A stretch of 17,848 nucleotides of DNA, taken from positions 1 through 17,848 of the forward strand of contig JACCYK010000208.1 of the NCBI GenBank assembly GCA_013696525.1, read 5' to 3'. This stretch comes from Chloroflexia bacterium (GTDB taxonomy: Bacteria > Chloroflexota > Chloroflexia > Thermomicrobiales > UBA6265). Positions within the stretch are counted from its first letter, which is position 1. Every line of letters begins with the position of its first letter. The position numbers and the translations under genes were made by a program. This document shows, piece after piece, positions 1-7,793 of this stretch. A model generated the notes under the pieces. That model did no database searches and was not told the DNA's origin. It saw only the letters and a program-made list of their open reading frames with translations.

Positions 1-294
1 TTATTGGTGAGATCAGCCGGGCAGCGATGAAGACGACCGGCGTCGTGGCCCCGCTCTCCACATCGTAGACAACGAGGCATGGCTCAGCTGGAGGCGACGC
101 TGGCAGAGAACTGGTTGCCGTGCCACAACCTGTCTCATGACTCGTTTCTCTACCGCCCGAATCCATTGGTGGAACAACATCGAGTCGGGTAGGCGGCGCG
201 GAGGCATCGCGATCGCGGTATCTTGGCGCCAGCGTGAACCGGAGCGCCCGCTGTCGCCGGCTTGAGAGCTCGCTACGCGAGGAAAGGGGCTATC
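1..294. other. Upstream region without a confident gene
   Basis: No complete gene is supported here. On the plus strand, frame 3 is open from the window edge to a TAG at 66-68 (21 codons, ending APLSTS). This could be the tail of a gene that starts outside the window, but it is too short to identify. A long minus-strand open frame crossing this region overlaps the start of the BNR-protein gene and has no recognisable motif, so it is treated as a GC-rich shadow. No convincing -35/-10 pair was seen upstream of the next gene. Confidence 0.3.
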
Positions 295-3200
295 GTGTCC
301 GAATCGGTCGCAGACGAGCGAATTTTCGAAGGGCTGTTGCGGTGGCGCTGCATCGGCCCGGTCCGCGGCGGCCGGGTGGTCGCCGTGAGCGGCAGTTACG
401 ATGATCCCGGCACGTTTTACTTTGGGGCGGTCGCCGGCGGCGTCTGGAAGACGACCAATGGCGGCGTCTATTGGCGGCCCGTTTCCGACGGGTACTTCAC
501 GACCGCATCGGTCGGGGCCCTGGCCGTCGCCCCGTCCGACTCGAACGTGGTCTACGCCGGCACGGGCGAAACGACGATCCGGATCGATGTCTCGCATGGC
601 GACGGCGTCTACAAGAGCACGGACGCGGGGCGCACTTGGGCCAATGTCGGGCTCCGGGATACCCGCCATATCGGCAAGATCCGTGTCCACCCACAAAACC
701 CGGACGTGGTCTGGGTGGCGGCGCTCGGCCACGCCTTCGGCCAGAACCGGGAACGCGGCGTCTTCAAGAGCGTGGATGGCGGGGCGACCTGGAACCAGGT
801 GCTGTTCGTTTCGGACAAGGCGGGGGCGGTCGATCTCAGCGTCGATGAGACGAACCCGCGCATCCTATACGCCACGATCTGGGAAGCATTCCGGTCGCCG
901 TGGATGATCTCTTCAGGCGGCCCCGACAGCGGGCTGTGGCGGTCCGTCGATGGCGGCGACACCTGGGAGGACATCTCACGACATCCAGGCTTGCCGGTCG
1001 GGACGCTCGGCAAGCTCGGCGTTGCCGCCTCGCCGGCGAAGGCGGGTCGCGTCTGGTCCCTGATCGAGCATGCCAAGGAGGGTGGCCTCTACCGCTCGGA
1101 CGACTACGGCGACCACTGGGAGAAGGTCAGCGACAACCAGAACCTTGTCTCCCGCGCCTGGTACTACATTCACCTGACGGCCGACCCGGAGGACGCCGAC
1201 ACCGTCTGGGTCAACAACCTCGAATTCTGGAAAAGCTCGGACGGCGGCAAGACGTTTGAGGAGTACGCCACGCCTCATGGCGACAACCATGACCTCTGGA
1301 TCGACCCGCGCCACAACCAGCGGATGATCCAGGGGAACGATGGCGGCGCCTGCGTCTCGTACGACGGCGGCCAGACGTTCTCGACGATTTACAACCAGCC
1401 GACCGCGCAGTTCTACCACCTCGGGATCGACACCAAGGAACCCTACACCGTCTATGGCACCCAGCAGGACAATTCCAGCATCGGCGTTCCCAGCCGGGTC
1501 AACCACGCCGCGATCACCTGGCAAGACTCCTTCCTGGCCGGCACCGGCGAGAGCGGCTACATCGTGCCGAAACCGGACGATCCCGAGGTGATCTACGTCG
1601 GCGCCATTGGCTCCTCGCCCGGCGGCGGCAACGCGCTGCAACGCTACGATCGGCGGACCGACCAGATCCGGCTCATCACCTCCTGGCCGGAGAGCATGGG
1701 CGGCACCGGCGCCAGCGAGCTGAAGCAGCGGTTCAATTGGACCTATCCGATCGTCTTTTCCCCGCACGATCCCAACACCGTCTACATCGGGGGTGATCGT
1801 GTGCTGCGCACAACCGATGAAGGTCAGACCTGGGAGCCGATCAGCCCGGACCTGACGCGGGCCGATCCGGAAACGCTGCAAGCGACCGGCGGCCCCGTCA
1901 ACAAGGACGCGATCGGGGCGGAGACGTACGCCACCGTCTATTCGTTCATCGAGTCGCCGCACGAGGCGGGCGTCTTCTGGTCCGGCTCCGACGACGGGCT
2001 GATCCACGTCAGCCGCGACGGCGGCAAGAGCTGGCAGGACGTGACCCCGCCCGACCTCCCCGAATGGACCATGATGTCCGGAATCGAGCCGTCACCATTC
2101 GATCCCGGGACGGTCTATGTCGCCGGCACCCGATACAAGCTCGACGACTACCGGCCCTACCTCTACGTGACGCGGGACTATGGCGAGCACTGGTCGCGAA
2201 TCGACGCCGGCATCCCGGCCGACGATTTCACCCGCGTCATCCGGTGCGACCCGGCCAAGGCCGGGCTGCTCTACGCCGGGACCGAGACCGGCGTCCACGT
2301 CTCCTTCGATGATGGAGCGAATTGGCGGCCGTTTCAGCTCAACCTGCCGGTGGCGCCGATTTACGATCTCCTCGTGAAGGGAACCGACCTCATCGCCGGC
2401 ACGCACGGCCGCTCGATCTGGATTTTGGACGACCTGACGCCGTTGCACGCGGCGGCGGACGGCGTTCCCGCCGGCGAGCCGTACCTGTTCGCGCCGCGTC
2501 CGACCGAGCGCTGGCTGCCGGGGATCGACTGGAGCGGCGCGGTCAAGGCCACGACCAACTACCTGGGATCGCGCGGCGGCGGCTACGAGGTCGAGACCAC
2601 GGCCGACGGCGAGCTGGTCACCACCTTTCTCGATGCCGGGGAGAACGCCCCCCGCGGCGCCATCGTGACCTACCTCCTGCCGGACGACGCCGATCCCGAG
2701 CGGCCAATCGCGTTGACCTTCAAGAAGGCGTCGGGCAAAGAGGTCTGTACCTTCACCAGCCGAACCACGGACGATGAGCCCATCGCCAAGGAGCGGCGGG
2801 TGCCGGCCAAGGCCGGTTGGAACCGGTTCGTCTGGGATTTGCGGTACGCCCCGGCGACCAAGATTGAAGGCAAAGACCCGCCGGCGGAAGAGACGATCGC
2901 GGGCCCGATCGTGGCGCCGGGAGAATACGAGGTCACGCTCAAGGTTGGCGACGTGGAGCGGAGGCGGACGTTCTCGGTGGTGAAGCCGGCGAACCGGCCT
3001 GCCAGCCAAGCGGACCTGGAGGCGCAGGAAGACCTGCTGGTGCGGGTTCATCGGCAGGTTGACCGGACCGTGATCGCGATCAACCGGATGCGGGATGTCC
3101 GCGAGCAGCTTGACGGCTGGGCGAAGCGGACCAAGAGCCGGGACGGAGCCGAGAGCATCGCCGAGGCGGCCGAGGCGCTGCGGGACAAGGTGCTCGAGAT

Positions 3201-3471
3201 CGAAAAGACGCTGCTCGTGCCCGATCTCCGTCCGGGGTGGGCCGATGCGCTCAATGAAGGGGTCAAGCTCCTGGCCAAGCTGGCTGGCTTGACGCCGCTG
3301 GTCGCGCTCGGCGACTACCTGCCGACCGCCGCCGCCGAGTCCGTCTTCGCCGACCTGACGGAGCGAATTGAGGCCGAAATCGATCGGTTCGACGCGCTCG
3401 TCAAGGCTGATTTGCCACCGTTCGTGGCGCTAGTCAAGAAGGCAAAACTGGACGTGGTGATCGTTGCTTGA
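295..3471 (+). CDS. Asp-box (BNR/VPS10-like) beta-propeller protein, 'glycosyl hydrolase'-type annotation
   Basis: A 1058-residue protein built from repeated S-x-D-x-G-x-(T/S)-(W/F) Asp-box motifs; about eleven are visible (for example STDAGRTW, SVDGGATW, SVDGGDTW, SSDGGKTF, SRDGGKSW). This pattern marks sortilin/VPS10-like and COG4447-type beta-propellers, often annotated as glycosyl hydrolases although activity is rarely shown. The propeller covers roughly residues 20-730. A beta-rich segment follows, and the last ~165 residues are helical and charged. The GTG at 295 is preferred because AGGAAAGGGG lies five bases upstream; an in-frame TTG at 262 is the alternative. Oddly, no signal peptide or membrane segment is visible from either start, whereas many relatives are exported. 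The stop is 32 bases before the next gene, suggesting co-transcription with the sugar-acid dehydratase. Family assignment is firm; enzymatic function is unknown. Confidence 0.85.
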   Translation: MSESVADERIFEGLLRWRCIGPVRGGRVVAVSGSYDDPGTFYFGAVAGGVWKTTNGGVYWRPVSDGYFTTASVGALAVAPSDSNVVYAGTGETTIRIDVSHGDGVYKSTDAGRTWANVGLRDTRHIGKIRVHPQNPDVVWVAALGHAFGQNRERGVFKSVDGGATWNQVLFVSDKAGAVDLSVDETNPRILYATIWEAFRSPWMISSGGPDSGLWRSVDGGDTWEDISRHPGLPVGTLGKLGVAASPAKAGRVWSLIEHAKEGGLYRSDDYGDHWEKVSDNQNLVSRAWYYIHLTADPEDADTVWVNNLEFWKSSDGGKTFEEYATPHGDNHDLWIDPRHNQRMIQGNDGGACVSYDGGQTFSTIYNQPTAQFYHLGIDTKEPYTVYGTQQDNSSIGVPSRVNHAAITWQDSFLAGTGESGYIVPKPDDPEVIYVGAIGSSPGGGNALQRYDRRTDQIRLITSWPESMGGTGASELKQRFNWTYPIVFSPHDPNTVYIGGDRVLRTTDEGQTWEPISPDLTRADPETLQATGGPVNKDAIGAETYATVYSFIESPHEAGVFWSGSDDGLIHVSRDGGKSWQDVTPPDLPEWTMMSGIEPSPFDPGTVYVAGTRYKLDDYRPYLYVTRDYGEHWSRIDAGIPADDFTRVIRCDPAKAGLLYAGTETGVHVSFDDGANWRPFQLNLPVAPIYDLLVKGTDLIAGTHGRSIWILDDLTPLHAAADGVPAGEPYLFAPRPTERWLPGIDWSGAVKATTNYLGSRGGGYEVETTADGELVTTFLDAGENAPRGAIVTYLLPDDADPERPIALTFKKASGKEVCTFTSRTTDDEPIAKERRVPAKAGWNRFVWDLRYAPATKIEGKDPPAEETIAGPIVAPGEYEVTLKVGDVERRRTFSVVKPANRPASQADLEAQEDLLVRVHRQVDRTVIAINRMRDVREQLDGWAKRTKSRDGAESIAEAAEALRDKVLEIEKTLLVPDLRPGWADALNEGVKLLAKLAGLTPLVALGDYLPTAAAESVFADLTERIEAEIDRFDALVKADLPPFVALVKKAKLDVVIVA

Positions 3472-3503
3472 TTGGCGTGAGGCCGGCCACGACGGAGGGA
3501 TGG

Positions 3504-4643
3504 ATGAAGATCACGAACGTCGAGGCGATCCCGGTCTGGGGAGGAGCCCGCAACTTTCTCTTCGTCGTGGTCGATACCGACGAGGGCATCTCCGGGGTGG
3601 GCGAGGCCGGCATCACCGGCCGCGAGCTAGCGGTCGCTGGGGCGATCGAGCACTTCAAACCGCTGCTGATCGGCCAGGACCCGATGCGGACCGAGCATAT
3701 CTGGCAATGGCTGTTTCGGGGAGGGTTCTTTCCCGCCCAACGCATTATTGCTAGCGCCATCGCCGCGATCGACATCGCGCTCTGGGACATCAAAGGAAAG
3801 GCGCTCAACGTCCCGCTCCACGAGCTGTTCGGAGGGCGGGTGCGCGACAAGGTGGTCTGCTATCCGCATAACGTCGGACACGAGATGGAGATTGCACCAC
3901 TGGTCGAGTCCTGTTTGGAGACCAAGGAAGCAGGTTGGAAGTTCGTTCGCTGGGGACTGCCATCCGGCGGAGAGATCCAGGAGCCGCGGCCGGCGGTTGA
4001 CGCCGCGATTGCCCAGTTTGCGGCGGTCCGGGAAGCGCTCGGCGACGAGATCGAGATCTGCTTCGATATCCACACCCGGCTCGATCTCCCCGACGCGCTT
4101 CGGCTGTGCCGGGCGGTCGAGCCATTCCGGCCGTTTTTCATCGAAGATCCGCTACGCTCCGAGAACCCGGACTCGTTCAAGACGTTGCGGTCGCGGACCG
4201 CGGTGCCGCTGGCGGCGGGCGAGCACTTCAGCTCCAAATGGGAGTTCCGGCAGCTGATCGAGGAGGAGTGGATCGACTACGCCCGGATCGATCTCTGCAT
4301 CGCCGGCGGCTTCACCGAGGCGCGGAAAATTGCCGGCTGGTGCGAGACGCACTACATTTCACTGGCGTTGCACAACCCGCTGGGGCCGATCTCGGCGGCG
4401 GCATGCTTGCAGCTCAACCTGGCGACACCGAATTTCGCGGTGCAAGAACAGCCGCGGGCGACCGGCACCGTCTTGACCGACGTGGTGCCGGTGCAGCCCG
4501 AATGGCGCGACGGGTATCTCTGGCCGTCGGCGTTGCCCGGCCTCGGGGTCGAGTTTGACCGGGAAGCGGCCAAAGCCCACCCGTTTCAGATGACCGATTT
4601 ACCGCAACTCCGTCGCGCCGACGGCAGCTTCACCAACTGGTAG
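3504..4643 (+). CDS. dgoD: Galactonate dehydratase-like enzyme, enolase superfamily
   Basis: A 380-residue cytoplasmic enzyme expected to dehydrate a sugar acid; the family type enzyme converts D-galactonate to 2-dehydro-3-deoxy-D-galactonate with Mg2+. E. coli DgoD is of similar length and is closely matched by IGQDP, SAIAAIDIALWDIKGK, the HNPLGPI block and the terminal RRADGSFTNW. Predicted metal ligands are D188, E214 and E240, with H190, H290 and E315 as catalytic residues. Each lies exactly five positions after the D183, H185, E209, E235, H285 and E310 reported for E. coli DgoD as I recall them. The ATG at 3504 follows GGAGGG at 3494-3499; the open frame extends upstream to a TTG at 3468 that overlaps the previous stop. 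Substrate cannot be fixed by sequence in this superfamily, and related sugar acids remain possible. The galactofuranose-type importer nearby is consistent with a galactose-related acid. Confidence 0.85.
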   Translation: MKITNVEAIPVWGGARNFLFVVVDTDEGISGVGEAGITGRELAVAGAIEHFKPLLIGQDPMRTEHIWQWLFRGGFFPAQRIIASAIAAIDIALWDIKGKALNVPLHELFGGRVRDKVVCYPHNVGHEMEIAPLVESCLETKEAGWKFVRWGLPSGGEIQEPRPAVDAAIAQFAAVREALGDEIEICFDIHTRLDLPDALRLCRAVEPFRPFFIEDPLRSENPDSFKTLRSRTAVPLAAGEHFSSKWEFRQLIEEEWIDYARIDLCIAGGFTEARKIAGWCETHYISLALHNPLGPISAAACLQLNLATPNFAVQEQPRATGTVLTDVVPVQPEWRDGYLWPSALPGLGVEFDREAAKAHPFQMTDLPQLRRADGSFTNW

Positions 4644-4653
4644 GTAGGAACCG

Positions 4654-4670
4654 GCGGCCGGTCCGGCCGC
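4654..4670 (+). other. GC-only stem-loop between dehydratase and arginase-family genes
   Basis: GCGGCCGG at 4654-4661 is followed, after one central T, by its exact reverse complement at 4663-4670. As RNA it would form a short, very stable hairpin 11 bases after the dehydratase stop. There is no following T-run, so it is not a canonical intrinsic terminator. It could stabilise or partly attenuate the operon message. GC-rich DNA makes short palindromes fairly common. Confidence 0.4.
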
Positions 4671-4723
4671 ACACTCGAATATCTCTGCTGCAATCACTCT
4701 TGGGGAATGGAAGGAACCGCACC

Positions 4724-5617
4724 ATGGAAACCGCGACGCTACCTGGCCTGCACGTCGTCCCGATCCGCTACAACGGGCATGAGCCGGCGGCCGCGGGCGG
4801 GGACCCGGTTGATACCTATGCCGCGTCCGGCGCTTATGACCTGCTCGGCGAGACGACCGTCTTGGAGCCGCGGTTCCCGGAGGACCAGCGGACCGAGGAG
4901 CCGACCTTCAACCTCGGCTTGCTCGGGGGCGAGATCGCGGATGCCGTGGCCGCCGGCCGGCGGGCGGGGAAGCCGGTGCTGGTGGTCGGGGGCAACTGCG
5001 CCTCGGTGCCCGGCGTCATCGGCGGCTTGCAACAGGCTCATGGCGCCGCCGCCCGCATTGGCTTGGTCTGGTTCGACGCCCACGGCGATTTCAATACGCC
5101 GCGAACCACGCTAACCGGGATGCTGGGCGGGATGCCGGTCGCGGTCGCCGCCGGGCTGGCCTACCCGCACTGGCGGGAGCTGTCGCGGCAGCCGGCGCCG
5201 TTGCCGACCGACCGTATTGTGATGGTCGATGTCCGCAACCTCGATGAGCCGGAGGAACAGCTCATACGCGCCACCGATGTCGTGATCGCGTCACCGGGGC
5301 CGGGGTTTCCCGGTGCGGACCTGGAGCAATCGGTAGCGGACCTGGCCGCCCGGTGTGACTTGCTGTACCTGCACATCGACTCGGATATCCTCGATGAGCG
5401 CTACGTGCCAAACCACCGGACGAAGGAGCCGGACGGCCCCACGATGGAGCAAGTCGTGACCGCGATCGAGACGGTAATGGCCACCGGCAAAGTGGTGACC
5501 TTTGCCATCGTCTCGGTCTGGGCCGATGGTGACGGGGGCGATGTCGCGGTTGGCTCCGGCGTCGAGCTGTTGCGGAATGGCCTGGACTCCTGGCGCCGGC
5601 ATGGCTCAGCCAATTGA
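4724..5617 (+). CDS. Arginase/agmatinase (ureohydrolase) family protein with altered metal site
   Basis: A 297-residue protein with the ureohydrolase fold signature. Family enzymes hydrolyse guanidino or formimidoyl groups at a two-manganese centre. Visible motifs are GGNCAS (residues 89-94), DAHGDF (118-123) and HIDSDILD (217-224). In classical members these are GGDHS, DAHxD and SFDVDxxDP. Ligands D118, H120, D122, D219 and D221 are therefore present, but the first metal histidine aligns with C92 and its preceding Asp with Asn. The ATG at 4724 sits eight to nine bases after GGAAGGA (4709-4715). It is the third gene of the BNR-dehydratase-arginase run and is convergent with the importer genes 37 bases away. 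It may be a divergent subfamily with different metal use or substrate. Family is firm, reaction is not; arginase or agmatinase should not be assumed. Confidence 0.8.
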   Translation: METATLPGLHVVPIRYNGHEPAAAGGDPVDTYAASGAYDLLGETTVLEPRFPEDQRTEEPTFNLGLLGGEIADAVAAGRRAGKPVLVVGGNCASVPGVIGGLQQAHGAAARIGLVWFDAHGDFNTPRTTLTGMLGGMPVAVAAGLAYPHWRELSRQPAPLPTDRIVMVDVRNLDEPEEQLIRATDVVIASPGPGFPGADLEQSVADLAARCDLLYLHIDSDILDERYVPNHRTKEPDGPTMEQVVTAIETVMATGKVVTFAIVSVWADGDGGDVAVGSGVELLRNGLDSWRRHGSAN

Positions 5618-5654
5618 ACGTTGCGGTTGAGCCCCAGCGGGCAGCTTGAATCGA

Positions 5655-6704
5655 TCAGGGCGCGAGCGCGCGCCGGCGGCCGAAGCCGACGAGACGGCTC
5701 TGAAGGACGACCACGACGAGGAGGAAGAGGCCGCGAATGACCTGCTGCCAGTAGGGGGTGAGGTTCGCCAGGCCGAGCAGGTTGATGATGACGCCGAGCA
5801 ACAGCACGCCGACGAGGGTGGTGCCGACCGATCCCAGGCCGCCGGTCAGCAGCGTGCCGCCGACGACGACGGCGGCGATCGCGCTCAGCTCCCAACCAAT
5901 CGCCTCGTTTGGATTGCCGCTGAATGTCTGGGCCGCCAGGATCGCGCCGGCGAGCCCGGCCAGCGCCCCCGAGATGACGTAAACAGCGATCGTCGTGCGC
6001 GCGATCGGCACCCCGGCCAGTCGCGTCGCTTCCTCGTTGCCGCCGATCGCCAGCACGGAACGGCCGAACCGGGTGAAATTGAGCAGGATCGAGCCGATGA
6101 GGTAGGCCACGATCACGATCGCGACCGGCAGTGTCACCACCAAGCCGTAAGTTTGGTCGCCGCGGTCGACGCTCCACTCCACCAGGCGCGAGTTGTTGAG
6201 CTCGATGAAGCCGTTAGTGAATGCTTCCGGGGCGAGCTGCGCCACCGAGTTATCGGCCAGCCAGAGCGCCAGCCCGCGCCCGGCCAGCAGCGTGGCCAGG
6301 GTGACGATGAACGGCTGGATCCCGAAGCCGGCGATGACGCCGCCGTTGAAGGTGCCAACCGCCGCCCCCACCAGGACGGCGGCGGCGGTGGCGATCCAGA
6401 CGCCGTGGCCGCTCATGTTGGCGGCAACCACACTCGCTAGGACGGCGACCGATCCCACCGAAAGATCGATGCCGCCGGTGATGATGACAAAGGTCATGCC
6501 GAGGGCGAGGAGGGCGATCATGGAATTGAAGCGAAGCAGGTTGGTGACGTTAAACTCCCCCAGGAAACCCTTGTCACCATAGATCGCTTGCCCGAGGACC
6601 ACGGTCAGCACGAGCGCGATCAGCGCGCCTTGGCGCTGGATCAGCGCCGCCAGCCGCACCCGACGGTCAGTCCTGATTGGGGCGTCGAGCGTGCCGACGG
6701 TCAC
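5655..6704 (-). CDS. yjfF: Sugar ABC transporter permease, YjfF type
   Basis: A 349-residue inner-membrane permease of the RbsC/branched-sugar class, with about eight to ten hydrophobic segments. Family landmarks include GMTFVIITGGIDLSVGSV (early in the protein), IQPFIVTLATLLAGRGLAL, GGNEEATRLAGVPI (the cytoplasmic loop that contacts the ATPase) and GGTLLTGGLGSVGTTLVGV. The last block resembles the same region in E. coli YjfF. It starts with GTG, supported by GGAGG at 6711-6715, six bases upstream. It is the last gene of the minus-strand importer operon, 60 bases after the other permease, the same position as in E. coli ytfQ-ytfR-ytfT-yjfF. It probably forms a heterodimeric channel with the neighbouring permease. 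Which sugar passes is inferred only from the system type. Confidence 0.88.
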   Translation of the reverse strand: MTVGTLDAPIRTDRRVRLAALIQRQGALIALVLTVVLGQAIYGDKGFLGEFNVTNLLRFNSMIALLALGMTFVIITGGIDLSVGSVAVLASVVAANMSGHGVWIATAAAVLVGAAVGTFNGGVIAGFGIQPFIVTLATLLAGRGLALWLADNSVAQLAPEAFTNGFIELNNSRLVEWSVDRGDQTYGLVVTLPVAIVIVAYLIGSILLNFTRFGRSVLAIGGNEEATRLAGVPIARTTIAVYVISGALAGLAGAILAAQTFSGNPNEAIGWELSAIAAVVVGGTLLTGGLGSVGTTLVGVLLLGVIINLLGLANLTPYWQQVIRGLFLLVVVVLQSRLVGFGRRRALAP

Positions 6705-6764
6705 CGCGGTCCTCCGTCTTCGTTCACGTTGCAGCGAGTTTCCCCCCGCTCCGCGGCCCCCTGG

Positions 6765-7793
6765 CTACCGGGTCGAGCGCCGTTGGATCAGCACCGCCGC
6801 CAGGATCGCGGCCGCCGTGACGACCCGCACCCAGGCGTCGGTGAGCCCCTCGGTCAAGAGGGTGTACGTTGTCAGTTGAATGATGAGGCTGCCGATCAGG
6901 GTGCCGACGATCGTCGCCCGGCCACCGAGCAGCGACGTGCCGCCGACCGCGACCGCCGCGATCGCGCTCAGCTCCATGTTTCGGCCGATATTTGCGGGGT
7001 CGGCGGCGGAATTGATGGCAATCGAGATGAGGCCGGCCAGCCCCGCCAGCATGGCGGAGATGATGTACACGGCGTATTTTACCCGCGTCACGGGGACGCC
7101 GGCCAGCCGGGAAGCTTCTTCGTTGCCGCCGACGGCGAGGACGTAGCGGCCGAACGCGGTGCGTGCCAGCACCCAGGCGGCGACGGCCACGATGACGATC
7201 ATGATGATCGCTTGCACCGGAATGCCGAGCACCCGGCCCTGGCCGATCACCTGCCACTCGGGCTCGCGGAAGCTCTGCAGGCGTCCGCCAACGATGACCT
7301 GGGCGATACCGCGGCCCGAGATAAACAGGATGAGGGTGGCAATGATCGGCTGGATCCGCATGTTCGCGATCAGGAACGCATTCGCCGCGCCGAAGACGGC
7401 GACCACGAGGATTGGCACGACATACGCGAGCGCACCGCCGAGATAGGGGACGTTCCACGGCGCAACGTCGCTGAGCAGGATCGTCGCCGCGACCACGCCG
7501 GCGATCGCCATCATCGACCCCACCGAGAGGTCGATGCCGCCGGTAGCGATCACCAGCGTCATCCCGACCGCGACGATCACAATCTCGGCGACCTGGGTCA
7601 GATTGACCCGGATGGCATTGACCGTGAGGAACGCGCTGGCGTTGAAGATCACGTTGTACAAGATCAGGAGGACGAGCGCGATCGCGCCGGCATACGTCTG
7701 CATCAGGTCCAGCGCGCGATGGCGGGTCCAGGCAAACCGCGGGGCTGGATTCGTCGCCGTCCGGCCCGGCCGCACCGGCTCACCGCCCGCCAC
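6765..7793 (-). CDS. ytfT: Sugar ABC transporter permease, YtfT type
   Basis: A 342-residue membrane permease; from memory E. coli YtfT has nearly the same length. Motifs matching YtfT are GMTLVIATGGIDLSVGSMMAI, IQPIIATLILFISGRGIAQ, GGNEEASRLAGVPV and GGTSLLGGRATIVGTLIG-SLIIQ. The frame is open back to an ATG at 7862, but that would overlap the ATPase gene by 83 bases and add an unlikely Pro/Thr/Arg-rich leader. The GTG at 7793 is preferred: GGAG lies about seven bases upstream and the overlap shrinks to 14 bases, typical of translational coupling. The first membrane helix begins about 30 residues in. With the YjfF-type permease downstream it would make a two-permease pore driven by the double-domain ATPase. 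Confidence 0.88.
   Translation of the reverse strand: MAGGEPVRPGRTATNPAPRFAWTRHRALDLMQTYAGAIALVLLILYNVIFNASAFLTVNAIRVNLTQVAEIVIVAVGMTLVIATGGIDLSVGSMMAIAGVVAATILLSDVAPWNVPYLGGALAYVVPILVVAVFGAANAFLIANMRIQPIIATLILFISGRGIAQVIVGGRLQSFREPEWQVIGQGRVLGIPVQAIIMIVIVAVAAWVLARTAFGRYVLAVGGNEEASRLAGVPVTRVKYAVYIISAMLAGLAGLISIAINSAADPANIGRNMELSAIAAVAVGGTSLLGGRATIVGTLIGSLIIQLTTYTLLTEGLTDAWVRVVTAAAILAAVLIQRRSTR

Noticed and set aside
13..732. Minus-strand open frame of 239 codons at the left edge
   Set aside because: Two thirds of it is antisense to the BNR-protein gene, and the remainder shows no motif or ribosome site.
5618..5654. Bidirectional terminator between the convergent arginase-family and permease genes
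   Set aside because: Only a 4-bp GCCC/GGGC pairing is visible in the 37-base gap, with no T-run on either strand.
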